Shown: positions 48,141 to 58,695, counted from the first letter of the stretch. The stretch: 64,000 bases of DNA from Endocalyx cinctus (GCA_001600455.1 BCKC01000002.1:1364001-1428000), one strand, 5' to 3'. Program-made: numbers and translations. Notes: generated by a model not told the origin, from the letters alone.

Positions 48141-49586
48141 ATGTTCTCGCGTGCGTTGCGAGCAGTCCCGAGGACGTCCGCCACCCCGTTGGCGCGTCCT
48201 CTTGTTGCCAGACCTGCCCTTGTCAGCTCCAATGCTTATCGATCCGTCACCACCGATGCCGCTTCGTCGCACGCTGACAAGAACGCCGTCCCCAGCGAAG
48301 ATGAGAAGCCTTTCCAGGTTACCCTGAGCGACGAGAGTTTCGAGACCTACGAGCTCGACCCCCCTCCATACACACTCGATATTACCAAAAAAGAGCTCAA
48401 ACAGATGTACAAGGATATGGTAGTCGTCAGGTAAGTCGGAAACAGCAGGAAATAATACTATCATTACCCATTGATTGATTTAAATATCTTTATCTATGTC
48501 CCCTAGTGGTTAATAGTGAGATTGGTATACTAATTTTGTATCTTTATATCTTACCAGACAAATGGAGATGGCCGCCGACAGGTTATACAAGGAGAAGAAG
48601 ATCCGGGGTTTCTGTCACTTATCTACAGGTCAGGAAGCCGTTGCCGTGGGTATCGAGCACGCCGTAAATAAGCAGGATGATATTATCACCGCCTACAGAT
48701 GTCACGGTTTCGCTTTAATGAGGGGAGCTAGCGTACGCTCCATTATCGGCGAACTTCTCGGCCGACGAGAGGGTATTGCTTACGGTAAAGGTGGATCTAT
48801 GCACATGTTCACCAAGGGTTTCTACGGTGGCAACGGTATTGTGGGTGCTCAGGTTCCCGTCGGTGCCGGCCTTGCTTTCGCCCACAAGTACATGGGCCGC
48901 AAGAATGCCAGTATCATCCTCTACGGTGACGGTGCCAGCAACCAAGGTCAAGTCTTCGAGGCCTTCAACATGGCTAAGCTCTGGAACTTGCCTGCCCTCT
49001 TCGGTTGTGAGAGTAAGTTATTTCACCTGAATGTGCACCCTCTTTAGATCATAGCCGTGTTCTAACAAAATACATAGACAACAAGTACGGTATGGGTACG
49101 GCTGCTAACCGATCATCCGCCCTCACCGACTACTACAAGCGTGGTCAATACATCCCCGGTCTGAAGGTTAACGGAATGGACGTTCTCGCCGTTAAGGCTG
49201 CCGTTAAGTACGGTAAGGCCTGGACCGAGGCTGACAATGGTCCTCTCGTCCTCGAATACGTTACTTACCGATACGGTGGTCACTCCATGTCCGACCCCGG
49301 TACCACCTACCGAACCCGAGAGGAGATCCAGCGCATGCGTTCCACCAACGACCCCATTGCCGGCCTTAAGCAGAAGATCCTTGACTGGGAGGTCTGTACC
49401 GAGGATGAGCTCAAGTCCATTGACAAGGAGGCCCGCAAGCACGTAAACGACGAAGTAGCCATCGCCGAGGCTATGCCCGTCCCCGACACGACACCCCAGA
49501 TTTTGTACGAGGATATCTACGTCAAGGGAACAGAGCCCCAATTCCTCCGCGGCCGTACCCCCGACGAGAACTTTTACTTTAACTAA
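48141..49586 (+). CDS. PDA1: pyruvate dehydrogenase E1 component subunit alpha, mitochondrial
   Basis: Thiamine-diphosphate-dependent E1 alpha subunit of the mitochondrial pyruvate dehydrogenase complex, which decarboxylates pyruvate and passes the acetyl group to E2. It has 417 aa from exons 48141-48430, 48558-49012 and 49078-49586 (phases 2 and 1). The first ~35 residues ([20 protein letters not shown]) are a basic, acid-free mitochondrial presequence. Core landmarks are [47 protein letters not shown] and the ThDP/Mg motif [17 protein letters not shown] ending CENNKYGMGT across intron 2. The phosphorylation loop [20 protein letters not shown] holds the regulatory serine targeted by PDH kinase in relatives. 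Length matches yeast Pda1 (420). Expected to work with E1 beta and E2, encoded elsewhere. Confidence 0.97.
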
Positions 49587-50233
49587 ATGGCATGAGCACC
49601 ACTAAATCCAGCTCCACGGGGCTGCTTATTGAATCAACACGTCGAAACACACAATTAAATGTATTCCCTTAAAAACAAACTTTGTTGTATAATCTAGAGT
49701 GGCAAAGGATGGAGTCGGTTGGAGTCAAATAGAGGATTATATCCAATCATGCATACCGGCATTTTACATAAAATGTGCTTTGTATGGCCGTTCGCCTTGA
49801 GCTAATAATAACGACTATCTATTGACTATATATTCCGTACGTCTTCCGGCAATTGTCGTTACCCGATCCTGTTCCACGCCGAAAAGTAAATCTAGAGAGA
49901 TTTAATCTCGCAAAGTATTACCTTAGATGCAAATTTGAACCGATATGCAAGGCAAGGCGGAAGCCCGAGACCCGCATCAAGATGCAACCGCCCGTCGGCT
50001 AAGGGGAGGATACATGATAGGGAATGCCTTCTCCTGCAACAAGTGAGACACTTCCATGATCTATCATGCGCCAAAGTTCACATAGCATCAGATCGAAAAG
50101 TAAATAACTACCAAGTAGCTAATTTTTATGAACAGGTAGCGAAAGACGTAGGGTGTGTCTATCATAATAGGTTAGATTAACATGAGCGTGGCAGTGATGG
50201 CAACGAATTTTCTAGATAGATGGCTGTGTACTT

Positions 50234-50257
50234 CCAGTGGCCCAGTGGCCCAGTGGC
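50234..50257. repeat. tandem octamer CCAGTGGC x3
   Basis: Three perfect adjacent copies seen directly, in the 3' flank shared by two convergent genes. Confidence 0.9.
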
Positions 50258-50670
50258 TGCTTACCTTCACAGTACTACTGATATATGCAGATATACTCGG
50301 TGATAGAAATAGCAACAATTCAAGGGGGAAAAAGGAGAAGAAAAAGAATTTGCGTTCAGCGCCTCCGACGATAACAAGATGATTAGCGAGTATTTCGAAT
50401 TCGCTCCCAAATGAACCAGCTAAGGTTATTTGAGAATTAGAGGGTAGTCCCCTTAGTTAAGTTAAGTTTTTGCTGTTGTTGATGAGATTGAGAAGAAAAG
50501 TAATAGACAAAAAACACGTTCTCTTTTTATCTATCCACCTCCAAGATGTCCAGCTATTTCTACCTAGCCCAGGCTTAAGTGACTTGATACCATTTTTCTT
50601 TTTATCAAAATTCCATATCTCTCCGGTCTTTTTTCTCCCCTCTCTTCGCTCAACACCATAAAATCCTCAA

Positions 50671-50690
50671 CCCCCCCCCCCCCCCCCCCC
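50671..50690. repeat. C20 homopolymer
   Basis: Twenty consecutive C on the plus strand, about 20 bp downstream of the prephenate dehydratase stop codon and probably inside its 3'-UTR. The length may be inexact because such tracts sequence poorly. Confidence 0.9.
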
Positions 50691-50710
50691 TTTTTATTTT
50701 TGGTCGAATT

Positions 50711-52091
50711 TCAACTCCTCGGCCTCATATTCTCCCAACTTCCCAACCATCGACAAGACTGAGCCACCTTAGCGACCGCTTCAAGCGCCCTCCTCACGCT
50801 GGGACAGGTAGATCTATGACCCTCGAACTCGACGAAAAAGACGTAATTAAACGGCTCCAGCAGGCTCGGACGGCTGTTGATGCTCGTGAGGTTAAGGCCG
50901 CCTCCGGCCCTCCGGAAGCAATCCAGCACATCTGCCAGAGCGCCCGGTTCCCGGTGAGGGACCGTGAAGGAGACGAGGGATTTGGTGCGAGCGAGGATTT
51001 CCTTTTCTTCTTCCGCTTCCAACGACTCTTCTTCTCCTTCTTTCGATGTTTTTTCTTCCGTTTGTTTCCTCAAGACGAAAAACCTCGTCGTGTTATCGCC
51101 CCGATCCTCGATATTACGGGCTAGGACGTCTAGCCCCACGATATCGGCGGCTATGGCGCTGCTGATGGCGGCGCTGTCCGAGGTCATCCCCTCGGCTTTG
51201 ACGAGCTCGGCCGCCCGGCTCGTCGAGCTCACGTCGATCGTCTCGACGCCCTTGAGGTACGCGTTGAGGAAGCGCGCGCACTGCCCGAACGCCTGCGGAT
51301 GGCTGTAGATGCGACGGACGTGCGAGAGCCCGTGCGACGGCTTGGCCGCCGGGTTTTCCGGGTTCGGCTCGTCGGCCGTGGGCGTGCGTTGGCCGCTCGA
51401 CGTGGCGTTAGCCGTCGTACCTTTTTTACCTTCTACTTCTTCTTCCGCGGATGAGGAGGAGGATCCTATCCGCCCTAGGAGGCAATGGTGCACGCCGAGG
51501 TAGATCTCGGCGCACACGCTCAGCTCCGCGTACAGGTTCGCGCGGTCCGCGAAGTGGTCGAGCGTGAAGACCACGGACCCGTTGGTGGAATTCTCGAAGG
51601 GGACCACGCCGTATTCGGCCCGGCCTGATTGAGTGGTATCAAAGATGTCTTTTGTTTTTTTTTTTCAATTCGCGTTAAAACACTCCTCGCGCTTTAGAGC
51701 TTTTTTCCCCTCCCAAAAAAAAAAGGGGGGGGGGGGGGGAATGCGCGTAAGATTTTGTAAGTCGGAGGGCTTTTAAAACTCAACGCTACTTCGGCAAGCT
51801 CATGGTATACACATAACATAGTCAAACGGAAACTCACCTTTGATTGTAACAACGGGCATTAGCTCATATTTTTCGGGGTCGAAAGCCTGTAATGTAGCCT
51901 GTGAAGAGGTTAGATTTTACATACGTATAGTTCTCGTACTTTTCATGTATATCCGGACAAGCACCAAACGACCGTGAGATGTAGACTCGTACCTGGTGCG
52001 TATAAGACGATATGGGTCCCAAGAAGCAGACAACCGGCTTCGCGGACGATGCTGTGGCGTCAGCATTCTGACATTTGTTACTCGACTCCAT
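50711..52091 (-). CDS. PHA2: prephenate dehydratase (phenylalanine biosynthesis)
   Basis: Cytosolic enzyme converting prephenate to phenylpyruvate, the committed step to phenylalanine. 365 aa from three minus-strand exons: 52091-51993, 51898-51838 and 51648-50711 (phases 0 and 1). Exon 1 gives the conserved VCFLGPISSYTHQ, exon 2 ATLQAFDPEKYELMPVVTIK, and exon 3 DIFDTTQSGRAEYGVVPFENSTNGSV. The catalytic-domain end carries TTRFFVL (TRF motif). A C-terminal ACT regulatory domain follows (LVSFTVPHREPGALADVL and INSRPSLLEPFNYVFFVEFEG), the site of feedback by phenylalanine in the family. Two low-complexity inserts are present: SSSSSAEEEVEGKK near residue 115 and a Glu/Lys-rich stretch before the ACT domain. 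An in-frame ATG at 52115 would add eight residues; 52091 is preferred. Intron 2 contains a 15-base G run and ends in a weak AAG acceptor. Confidence 0.92.
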
Positions 52092-53345
52092 CGTGAGATA
52101 TTCTACTTCATTCACTGTAGAGCTCGTATGATCAGATTGAAAAATATTTCTTTTCCGGCTAAGAGCATATAGATATATGCTGTGAGACGATTAAGAAAAG
52201 AAAGAAAAGAATCAAAAAAGGTAGAAAAATATATAGTGAAGTCCGGCCGGGAACGGACCCTAGCCCGGGTAGCCAGGCAAAATTTATTCGATTGGGGGTC
52301 GGAAAGGTGGAAGGGAAAGGAAAAAGAAAAGAGGGAATAATTAGATGCTAACATAAATCAGCAAGAAATCTTCGGTTTGTTACTGGTACGACATAACAGA
52401 CCGATCCGACTGGTCTATTCTGAATCGTCTGAATCGGTATGATCAAGCAAGTTCGTAAAACTGTGTTCTACCGGCGAACAAAAATATATTCACATAATTT
52501 ACACAATCGTAGGCCGATATAAAAGTTTATCTCCTAAGACGAATTCGGTGATTTTAGTACAATTTGATTGGCTACTCTGCATAATCGTCCATGCTGTCCA
52601 TCTCTTCTTGACCCATGAACGAAGATGAAGAACATAGATCAAGGAGTCTCAATTTTCCTTGCCTAACTTGATCTGTAAACCCACTAGAATTTAGATTATG
52701 TGACATAATTTACAATAGAGAGAGATCGTTAAATATTCAAATACTTATTTTATTTACAAGTATAGCGTATTCATCTCTTTCTACGTGGGATCCACCTAGG
52801 GAAGTGAAGTGTTATAAGTATATCCGACACCGGCTTAGTTTGACGAAATTTTCATAGCATATTACATTATTATTGTTCAATTGTATATGTGAAAAAGCAT
52901 GTGTTCAATTAGGTGTTATCTCCATACAAATTTTCACCAAATGTTTACAGTATGTTGTTTCGGAACAACGTGTCTCCGATATCTAATCTGACAATTATCC
53001 CTCACATCATGGTTTGGACATACATGTTTACTTATACGTTGCAAAGTGAACATCGGCATTTAAGTAGCGAACGTGATTTCTATATTATCGAAATAAGTCC
53101 GAAAGGACGAAAACAAAGATGCTGACTAGCACTGCTTTAGCACAGGCGTCCTATGGCTAGGAAACCAGGCAAAATGCGCTATCTCATGAAAACAGACGTC
53201 TAGTGATACCGGACGCTATCAAGAATCGAATGGATCTATCGAAAGGAGGGATGGAGAGTGAAGAAAACTAAACGCTCGTACCCTTTCCCCTTCAATTGCA
53301 GCCCTATGATGGTGGTAAGTCTCAGCTTAGGCTTCTGACAGATAC
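52092..53345. other. intergenic spacer
   Basis: Promoter of prephenate dehydratase on the left and the distal 3' flank of the eRF1 gene on the right. The 52913-53125 open frame is AT-rich and not credible as a gene. Confidence 0.5.
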
Positions 53346-53414
53346 CTAATAACATCTTTAAAAAAAAATTAGCATTCATAATTGAACGAGAGCCTATTTT
53401 TCCAAGCAACTTAC
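53346..53414 (-). other. second intron-like element in the eRF1 3' region
   Basis: On the minus strand: donor GTAAGT at 53414, a GCTAAT branch-point-like motif near 53376, acceptor TTATTAG ending at 53346; length 69 bp. It begins 24 bases after the stop codon of the in-frame extension at 53439-53690. If transcribed it would be a second intron downstream of the eRF1 stop. Transcript evidence is not available. Confidence 0.45.
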
Positions 53415-53438
53415 CTCCTTCCTGTTCACTAAATCAAC

Positions 53439-53690
53439 TCAAGCCTTCATCATAGAGCGGAGCGGACTAGGTGCCGCTACCTGTCTGGCCGTATGCTCTG
53501 AGTTCGCCGGGCCAATTTTCAGAAGACGTCGCTGGGCGAATGTCGCCGTGGGTTTCAGCGACTGGCCCGGGCTCGGCTTTGGCCTTGCATTTTCCGGCGA
53601 TGGAGCATCCGGCGTTTTCTCTCCGACAGGTGCTTGCTTAGACGAGACTGCTTGAGTACGTCCCTCTTTTTCTAAGAGGGACTCTTCAAA
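53439..53690 (-). other. in-frame downstream exon: candidate eRF1 readthrough extension
   Basis: Eighty-three open codons plus TGA (53441-53439), preceded by a CTATAG acceptor at 53691. Joined by the 146-bp intron 53836-53691 to the eRF1 exon, the reading frame is exactly that of eRF1 through its TGA: ..YYDD-stop-Q-FEESLLEKEG.. The predicted tail is polar and Pro/Ser/Ala-rich (PDAPSPENARPKPSPG, then ATFAQRRLLKIG), ends SMMKA and has no peroxisomal signal. The segment is clearly more GC-rich than its flanks. No ATG upstream on this strand yields the same frame independently. It may be a readthrough extension, an alternative last exon, or a chance open frame in a 3'-UTR. Confidence 0.5.
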
Positions 53691-53836
53691 CTATAGAGAA
53701 CTGGTTAGCTACAAAAGGTTACTGGAGAAAGTAATTGTTTATGCGCATCATGTCTTCCTGCTAGAATCCCGGAGTATTGGAACATGACTAGGATGGTGGG
53801 TAGTGACTGAAGAATTTTTTATTTGCAACGACTAAC
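53691..53836 (-). other. predicted 3'-UTR intron, three bases after the eRF1 stop
   Basis: Donor GTTAGT immediately follows TGA-CAG on the minus strand. GTAGCTAACC (branch point GCTAAC) lies about 18 bases before the acceptor CTCTATAG; length 146 bp. All three signals match the other introns of this window. An intron downstream of a stop codon can mark an mRNA for nonsense-mediated decay where exon-junction complexes act in NMD. Confidence 0.6.
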
Positions 53837-53839
53837 CTG

Positions 53840-55495
53840 TCAATCGTCGTAGTATTCGTCATCGTCGTCGACTTCAGCTAACTGCTCGAAGTTCACCTTG
53901 TAGCGGAGAATACCTCCCACACCACCAAAACCCTTCACAAACTGGTTTCCCTCAGTTGATCTATCCGATACGAACTCAAGGTTTGTTCCGAAGTCTTTGT
54001 AATGCTCGGCAATCCACTCGAGGAAGGAATCCTGAGATACCACCTCCATTTCCTGTCCCGTCTCTTTATCCATGAATCTGGACCGATCAGCTTCTTGTTG
54101 CTTAGTCAAGTGAAGGATGAGCTCGGAGCCATTGCTGTCCTTCAAGACCCATCGATTTAGCTCTAGGTTCTCGAAGACAATCAGAGTCTCGACGGCACCC
54201 AGTTCTAGAGCTTTGAGAGTATCCTCAATACCGTAACAAACTTTGCCCGTATCTTGGCTGATCTCCTCGAAGTATTTGCCAATAAGCTTCTTCTCTTGGA
54301 TGAACTTGACATTTCCAAGGGTCTCGGAGGACAGCTCGATAGCCTGGTTGAAGCCGTTCTCGCCTCCGTACGAAACGTCTACGACTTTGATGACCTTGGA
54401 CTGCAGACGGTTGTCGAACATGTCGGAAGCGTTTAGATCATTTTTGAAGTCGGCCGAACCAGCTAGAATAATACCGGCTACATTGACTTTGTCGGCAGTA
54501 ATGAAATTCTGAACGGCGAGTTCGGCAACCTTTCGGACGTAGTTGTGTCGCTTCTCTTCACGTAGACGAGCGAAACGCAGGGCAGACTGACCACCACGAC
54601 CGTGTTTCTTGGGAAGATCGACGCTGAACTTGTGGACTACATCACGGGTGTTTCCGCTGAGGGTTCCAAACAGAGCTCCGTTACCATCCATGACAATGAA
54701 ACCAAACTTTTGATCGGATTCGAGGAGTTCGGCTAAAGCTTCGGTATGGAATTTGTTGTCGCAGAGATACAGGGAAGTATTGATAGGTTTGAAAGGTTCA
54801 AAATCGATGTTGACTTTTCGCTCTTTTCCTTCAGAAGTCAAGATTTCACCACAGTAGACAACAAGACCATTGGGAGGGACTTTGTTGTAGAGCTTGAGTC
54901 GCTGTTGGGTGGAGGTAATAGCAGAAAGCACGGACTGTCGGTTGACACGAGACTTGATATTGGATGCAGTTCCCTAATGATTTGGTCAGCATCTAGCAAC
55001 CACTAAAGAGGACAGATATGAAAATATTTATACATACGTATTCTTCAGCTAACATCTTCGCGGCACGCGAAACTTGATCCTTAGGAGCTATTATGAGTTA
55101 TTAGCATTGGATTAAAGAGGTGGAGGTGGGGGAGGGGGAGGGGTAATGAACATACGAATGATGAGAGAAATCATGCTGGTTCCATTTCCTCGAGCAGCCT
55201 CGAGGCGTTTGATTAGTTTCTTCACCTTCCATATCTCAATCTATTTGGAGGATACTGTAGTTAGTAAAATAAATCAATATTTCAACTGAATTTTTGTTAC
55301 AACGCGAAGTTGGGTACCAGTCATCTTTTTTTAGTAAAGAAAAAGATGACAGGTGAAATGTGCGGGGTGGTGTTCCATAGTTGAGAACCCTTCCTGTGTT
55401 ATATGAAAGGAGAATAAAAACCAGTCAAATTCAAAGAGAAATTAAGGAACTATACTGACATTCTTCTCGGCCTCAGTAGCCTGGGCGTCACTCAT
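53840..55495 (-). CDS. SUP45: translation termination factor eRF1 (SUP45 family)
   Basis: Class-I release factor that reads all three stop codons in the ribosomal A site and triggers peptide release; partner of the GTPase eRF3. 434 aa from four minus-strand exons: 55495-55460, 55240-55156, 55087-55038 and 54973-53840. The first exon has only 12 codons ([12 protein letters not shown]). Domain 1 carries SLIIPPKDQ and the decoding motif ASNIKSRV (NIKS at residues 62-65). Domain 2 carries [13 protein letters not shown] (GGQ at 184-186), which enters the peptidyl-transferase centre. Domain 3 ends [14 protein letters not shown] before an acidic tail [11 protein letters not shown]. Length matches human eRF1 (437). 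The stop is TGA followed by CAG and an intron donor; see the downstream entries for a possible regulated extension. Introns near the 5' end have GT donors with CTAAT/CTAAC-type branch points. Confidence 0.97.
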
Positions 55496-58422
55496 TTTGG
55501 CTTGATGTTATGAGCGAACTGATCCTAAAGTACGAAATTCTACAATAGGGTATACTTTGTTAAACAGAAGATCGTGTGTTGTTATGGATTGTGCGGAAGA
55601 GCTAATAAAAAAAAGGGAAGAAAAATGAAAGCAGGGCAAATGTATCATAGGCTGACACAACCTAATGGTAAAGTGGCCCTGGCTAGTGTAGTTTAGTGGG
55701 TGCAGTGTGCTATAGTGTAGTACTGTATGTCAAAGAAACGGGGAGATGGGGAAGAGCGAAAAGAGAGAAGAAGAAAAAATGGAACTCAAGAAATTAAGTA
55801 AATTCTTAGGCAGCTATGTACATATCAATGTGTTTGTTTTTGTTTATGTCTATGTCTATTATACCTCATATAATCTTCTTACCCAAGACTGTTTTGGGTA
55901 GATAATCAAGTATTGAATATTTTTTATTCCCTAACTAGGAGTAATGAAAATTTACGTCACTAACTGAAAAAAAAAGGTGGTAAGCCCTGAAGTGAACTTT
56001 ACAATTACATAAGCCACAATTTATTTAATTGTGGCGCTCTCTGTACCTACTTAATTATCTACGTACAAGCAGGCGAGGAATATTTATTATACAGAGGGGA
56101 ACAGGTGGTACCTATATGATCTCGGGAATAAGTTTTTTTTTTTTTGATATATATATATATCATTAAAATATGATTCTTACCTTTTACCTGAGCATAAATT
56201 GTGGCTATCAGTTACCAGTTAGGCATCATTTGTGGAACACTATCATTAAGGGCCTCAATAAGTCGAATAGCCCGTTAGTAGAATATTACAGCACTAATAT
56301 AAGTACTGATATAAGCCCATATACCGCTTAAAGCCTCTCATTTGCCATTGTCCAATTTACGCTACACTCTCACCTCCAACTACCATACCATACCAGACTC
56401 ACGAACCACCTCTCAGCTACCCTGTTCTTTTGTACTGACGATGACCTCATTACTAATCTTTCAAGTGTTCATAAATAATACACTATAAGGACAGTCCAAT
56501 CGTCCTACGGGACAAATTTCAATAAAGCTCACTTGGTTCAGTTGGTCAAATCAAACTTAACAGTAGGTATGAGGGTATTTATTATTACTTTGTCAGCTTT
56601 TCCGACATATTTTGGACATCATCTGCCCAACTGCCAGCCTAAGCTACCTAGTCCTAATTTTATATAAGCTTGTATAACTTTAAATATATCATCGTAAGTA
56701 GCTTATGTATAAGCCGTAATAAATGGAAAGCCCTTCATTTATTGAGGAAAAAAGTATTCAATATAGTAAAAGAATAAGTTATAAAGATGATATTTCTAAT
56801 CATCTTCGTGTATCAAACATGGTAAATATATATTAGAGTGGTTTCTCTGTCGAGTACTCTCCAATATCATCATTTTAACACATGGTATCAGCCATGGCTG
56901 CTCCGGAATCTTCTTTAGCATCTCATACTCTTGCTTCTATAATTATAAAGCCCAAGTAAAATCGAAAACAAACTGTGATTAATAGTAACAACTCCTTCCT
57001 TAGCATTATTTTATATCAATTCTAAAGCATAGCTGCGAAATATTCAAGATATCATTACGTCTTTTTAGCATACCATGTAACCAACCTGCTATTCTAAGGA
57101 GAACTTCACACAAACTACCAATAACAGTTCTCAATTCTCCTTGTCTGTTCACTTCCGACTTTTACCATTAACAAACTTCTACTTCTTCGAACCCTCTCCC
57201 TCGGCCTCGCTTCTGATCTATTTTCAAACCCCTGCTTCTTGCAACTGAAGACCTTGGCTCCAACGAACATGATATCCTTCAAGAAAGAAGGCTTACCCCC
57301 ATCCTCCTAATATACAATGTCTCTAAATTTTGATAGGTGGGTGATGGACAAGTGCCCACTATCCCTGTGGTAATTCTGAGCTTCGGTGAGGATGAGAACG
57401 CATTAGTGAGGCCCACTCGGTTTCGGCTGGGACCCCACATATTGAACATAGGATCTCCCGTCGCCAAGTCACTCGGCCCTCGACGAGATGTTTCACAAGC
57501 TTAAGAGGTAAGAGACAAATCAATCTACCCCCAAACCTAATCGGTATCGAACGAGACTCCGCGCAGGCTTTACACATAGAAACTTTCTACAGCCCGTCTT
57601 CGTTCCGTGCCCGTGGTCGACTCTCTGTGCTACTCTTTATAAGCAGCACTCACTCGAGACCCGACCAGTCTACAATTCATCCGATACCTGCCTGCCGACT
57701 AGAATAGCGATGACTTCAACCCATACTATAGGGATGCCATTAAACAAAGGCCAGCTAAGCCCCAACAGATTATTACAAGCAGAAAACTGAATCAACACTG
57801 CAATATAAGAGCTAAACCTCTTTTGAGCCGTGGATGCCGATAGAAACAATGAGCCATGCCATATGTGAGACATGTCGTTGCTACTAAAAATGACGTAGCT
57901 GAATCGATGTAGTAGCCCGGAGGACACCTTAAGCTACCGAACCATTCCCCCTTCCGAAGCGACCTTAGCAAATTGAAATATTCAAGAACTGTACGGTGAG
58001 TCGGGGTAGAGCTACGGAATGGCAGGTTGCGAATGGCCTGGTAGACATTGGGAGGGTTGATTGAAACAAATTTCGATACATTTGACATAACAAATCAATA
58101 CGATGGTACCTCGAGGCCCTTTTTGTCGGCCTGCTTTATGCTTGAAAGAATTGTATATTGCTGAGATCTCAGATTAGACAGTCTCTGGCAATTTGAGCTA
58201 GAATAATGCTGTGTACAGCTCGCTGAGCGCAACTGGCAGTGTCATTTTCATCATTGATCTTCATGTATGAACCAAGTGCCCACTTTCAAAGTATAATAAT
58301 ACCAACAAGGTACATATATGTTAGAAAAAAAATAATCTTAAAATACTATTATAACTAACTTTCAAGTTATAGTAAGTACCTAAAATTAACTCCTTTATAT
58401 GTATAATATTTCTACCTTTTAG
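55496..58422. other. AT-rich decayed tract, left part
   Basis: Promoter of eRF1 then gene-free DNA. Includes a T run and AT run (56133-56161), a possible copia-type LTR end and primer site (about 56670-56893), and a 98-codon minus frame (57792-58088) with some protein-like text but no assignable family. Confidence 0.5.
56670..56893 (+). mobile_element. possible copia-type LTR 3' end with primer-binding site
   Basis: The sequence TTTTAACACA at 56873-56882 is followed by TGGTATCAGCC, close to the TGGTATCAGAGC primer-binding site that follows the 5' LTR of many Ty1/copia elements, and then directly by ATGGCTGCTCCGG, the usual place of gag. The frame stops after 21 codons. A TG-starting left end (TGTATAAC, near 56670) is a guess. 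No pol sequence was recognised downstream, so this would be a decayed remnant. Confidence 0.3.
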
Positions 58423-58695
58423 GTTTTACCAACTACCCTTTATGGCAATGGTTCTCCTGTTTTTACTCATAACGACTTTCAAAGAAAAAATATTATAGTA
58501 CAACCTGATTCGACGTTAGTTATTATCGACTTGGACTTTGCATCGTGGTATCCGACTTATTGGGAATATTCAACAGCCATATATGCTAATGGTGGTTGGA
58601 ACGATGATTGGCATGAATATGTGCGGATAGTCTTGGACGAGTATTCAAACCAATCACTTTGGCTATCAAATATGAAGCGTGAGATGTGGACCTAA
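58423..58695 (+). pseudogene. orphan 3' exon of an APH-type phosphotransferase
   Basis: Ninety codons open from a TTTTAG acceptor to TAA, with no ATG start. They spell the C-terminal half of a fungal aminoglycoside-phosphotransferase/choline-kinase-like domain (PF01636 type): SPVFTHNDFQRKNIIV, then VIIDLDFASWYPTYWEYSTAIYA, WNDDWHEYVRIVLDEY and KREMW. The catalytic HxDxxxxN pattern is kept (H-N-D-F-Q-R-K-N, where families usually have HGD), as is the metal-binding Asp of IDLDF (usually IDWEF). The AT-rich codon choice differs from the real genes of the window. I could not find the upstream exons with the ATP-binding N-lobe, so a truncated pseudogene is the best reading. A gene with far-upstream AT-rich exons is less likely. 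Confidence 0.7.

Larger units (their letters stand above)
49587..50710. other. intergenic, convergent 3' flanks
   Basis: Between the ends of the PDH and prephenate-dehydratase genes. Contains CCAGTGGC x3 (50234-50257) and a 20-base C run (50671-50690) some 20 bp past the dehydratase stop. No credible open frame. Confidence 0.6.

Noticed and set aside
49113..49541. Long minus-strand open frame inside the PDH E1 alpha gene
   Set aside because: Antisense shadow of a conserved exon; similar shadows exist in the NRPS-like (30770-31443), velC and WHIM1 genes.
57360..57373. Minus-strand TTACCACAGGGATA, identical to a 14-base piece of the 25S/28S rRNA peptidyl-transferase region
   Set aside because: The match does not extend convincingly on either side; too short to call an rRNA gene or pseudogene.
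57792..58088. 98-codon minus-strand frame with text (YFNLLRSLRKGEWFGSL) faintly like the middle of APH kinases
   Set aside because: It is on the strand opposite to the APH exon at 58423-58695 and the resemblance is confined to about 17 residues; probably coincidence.
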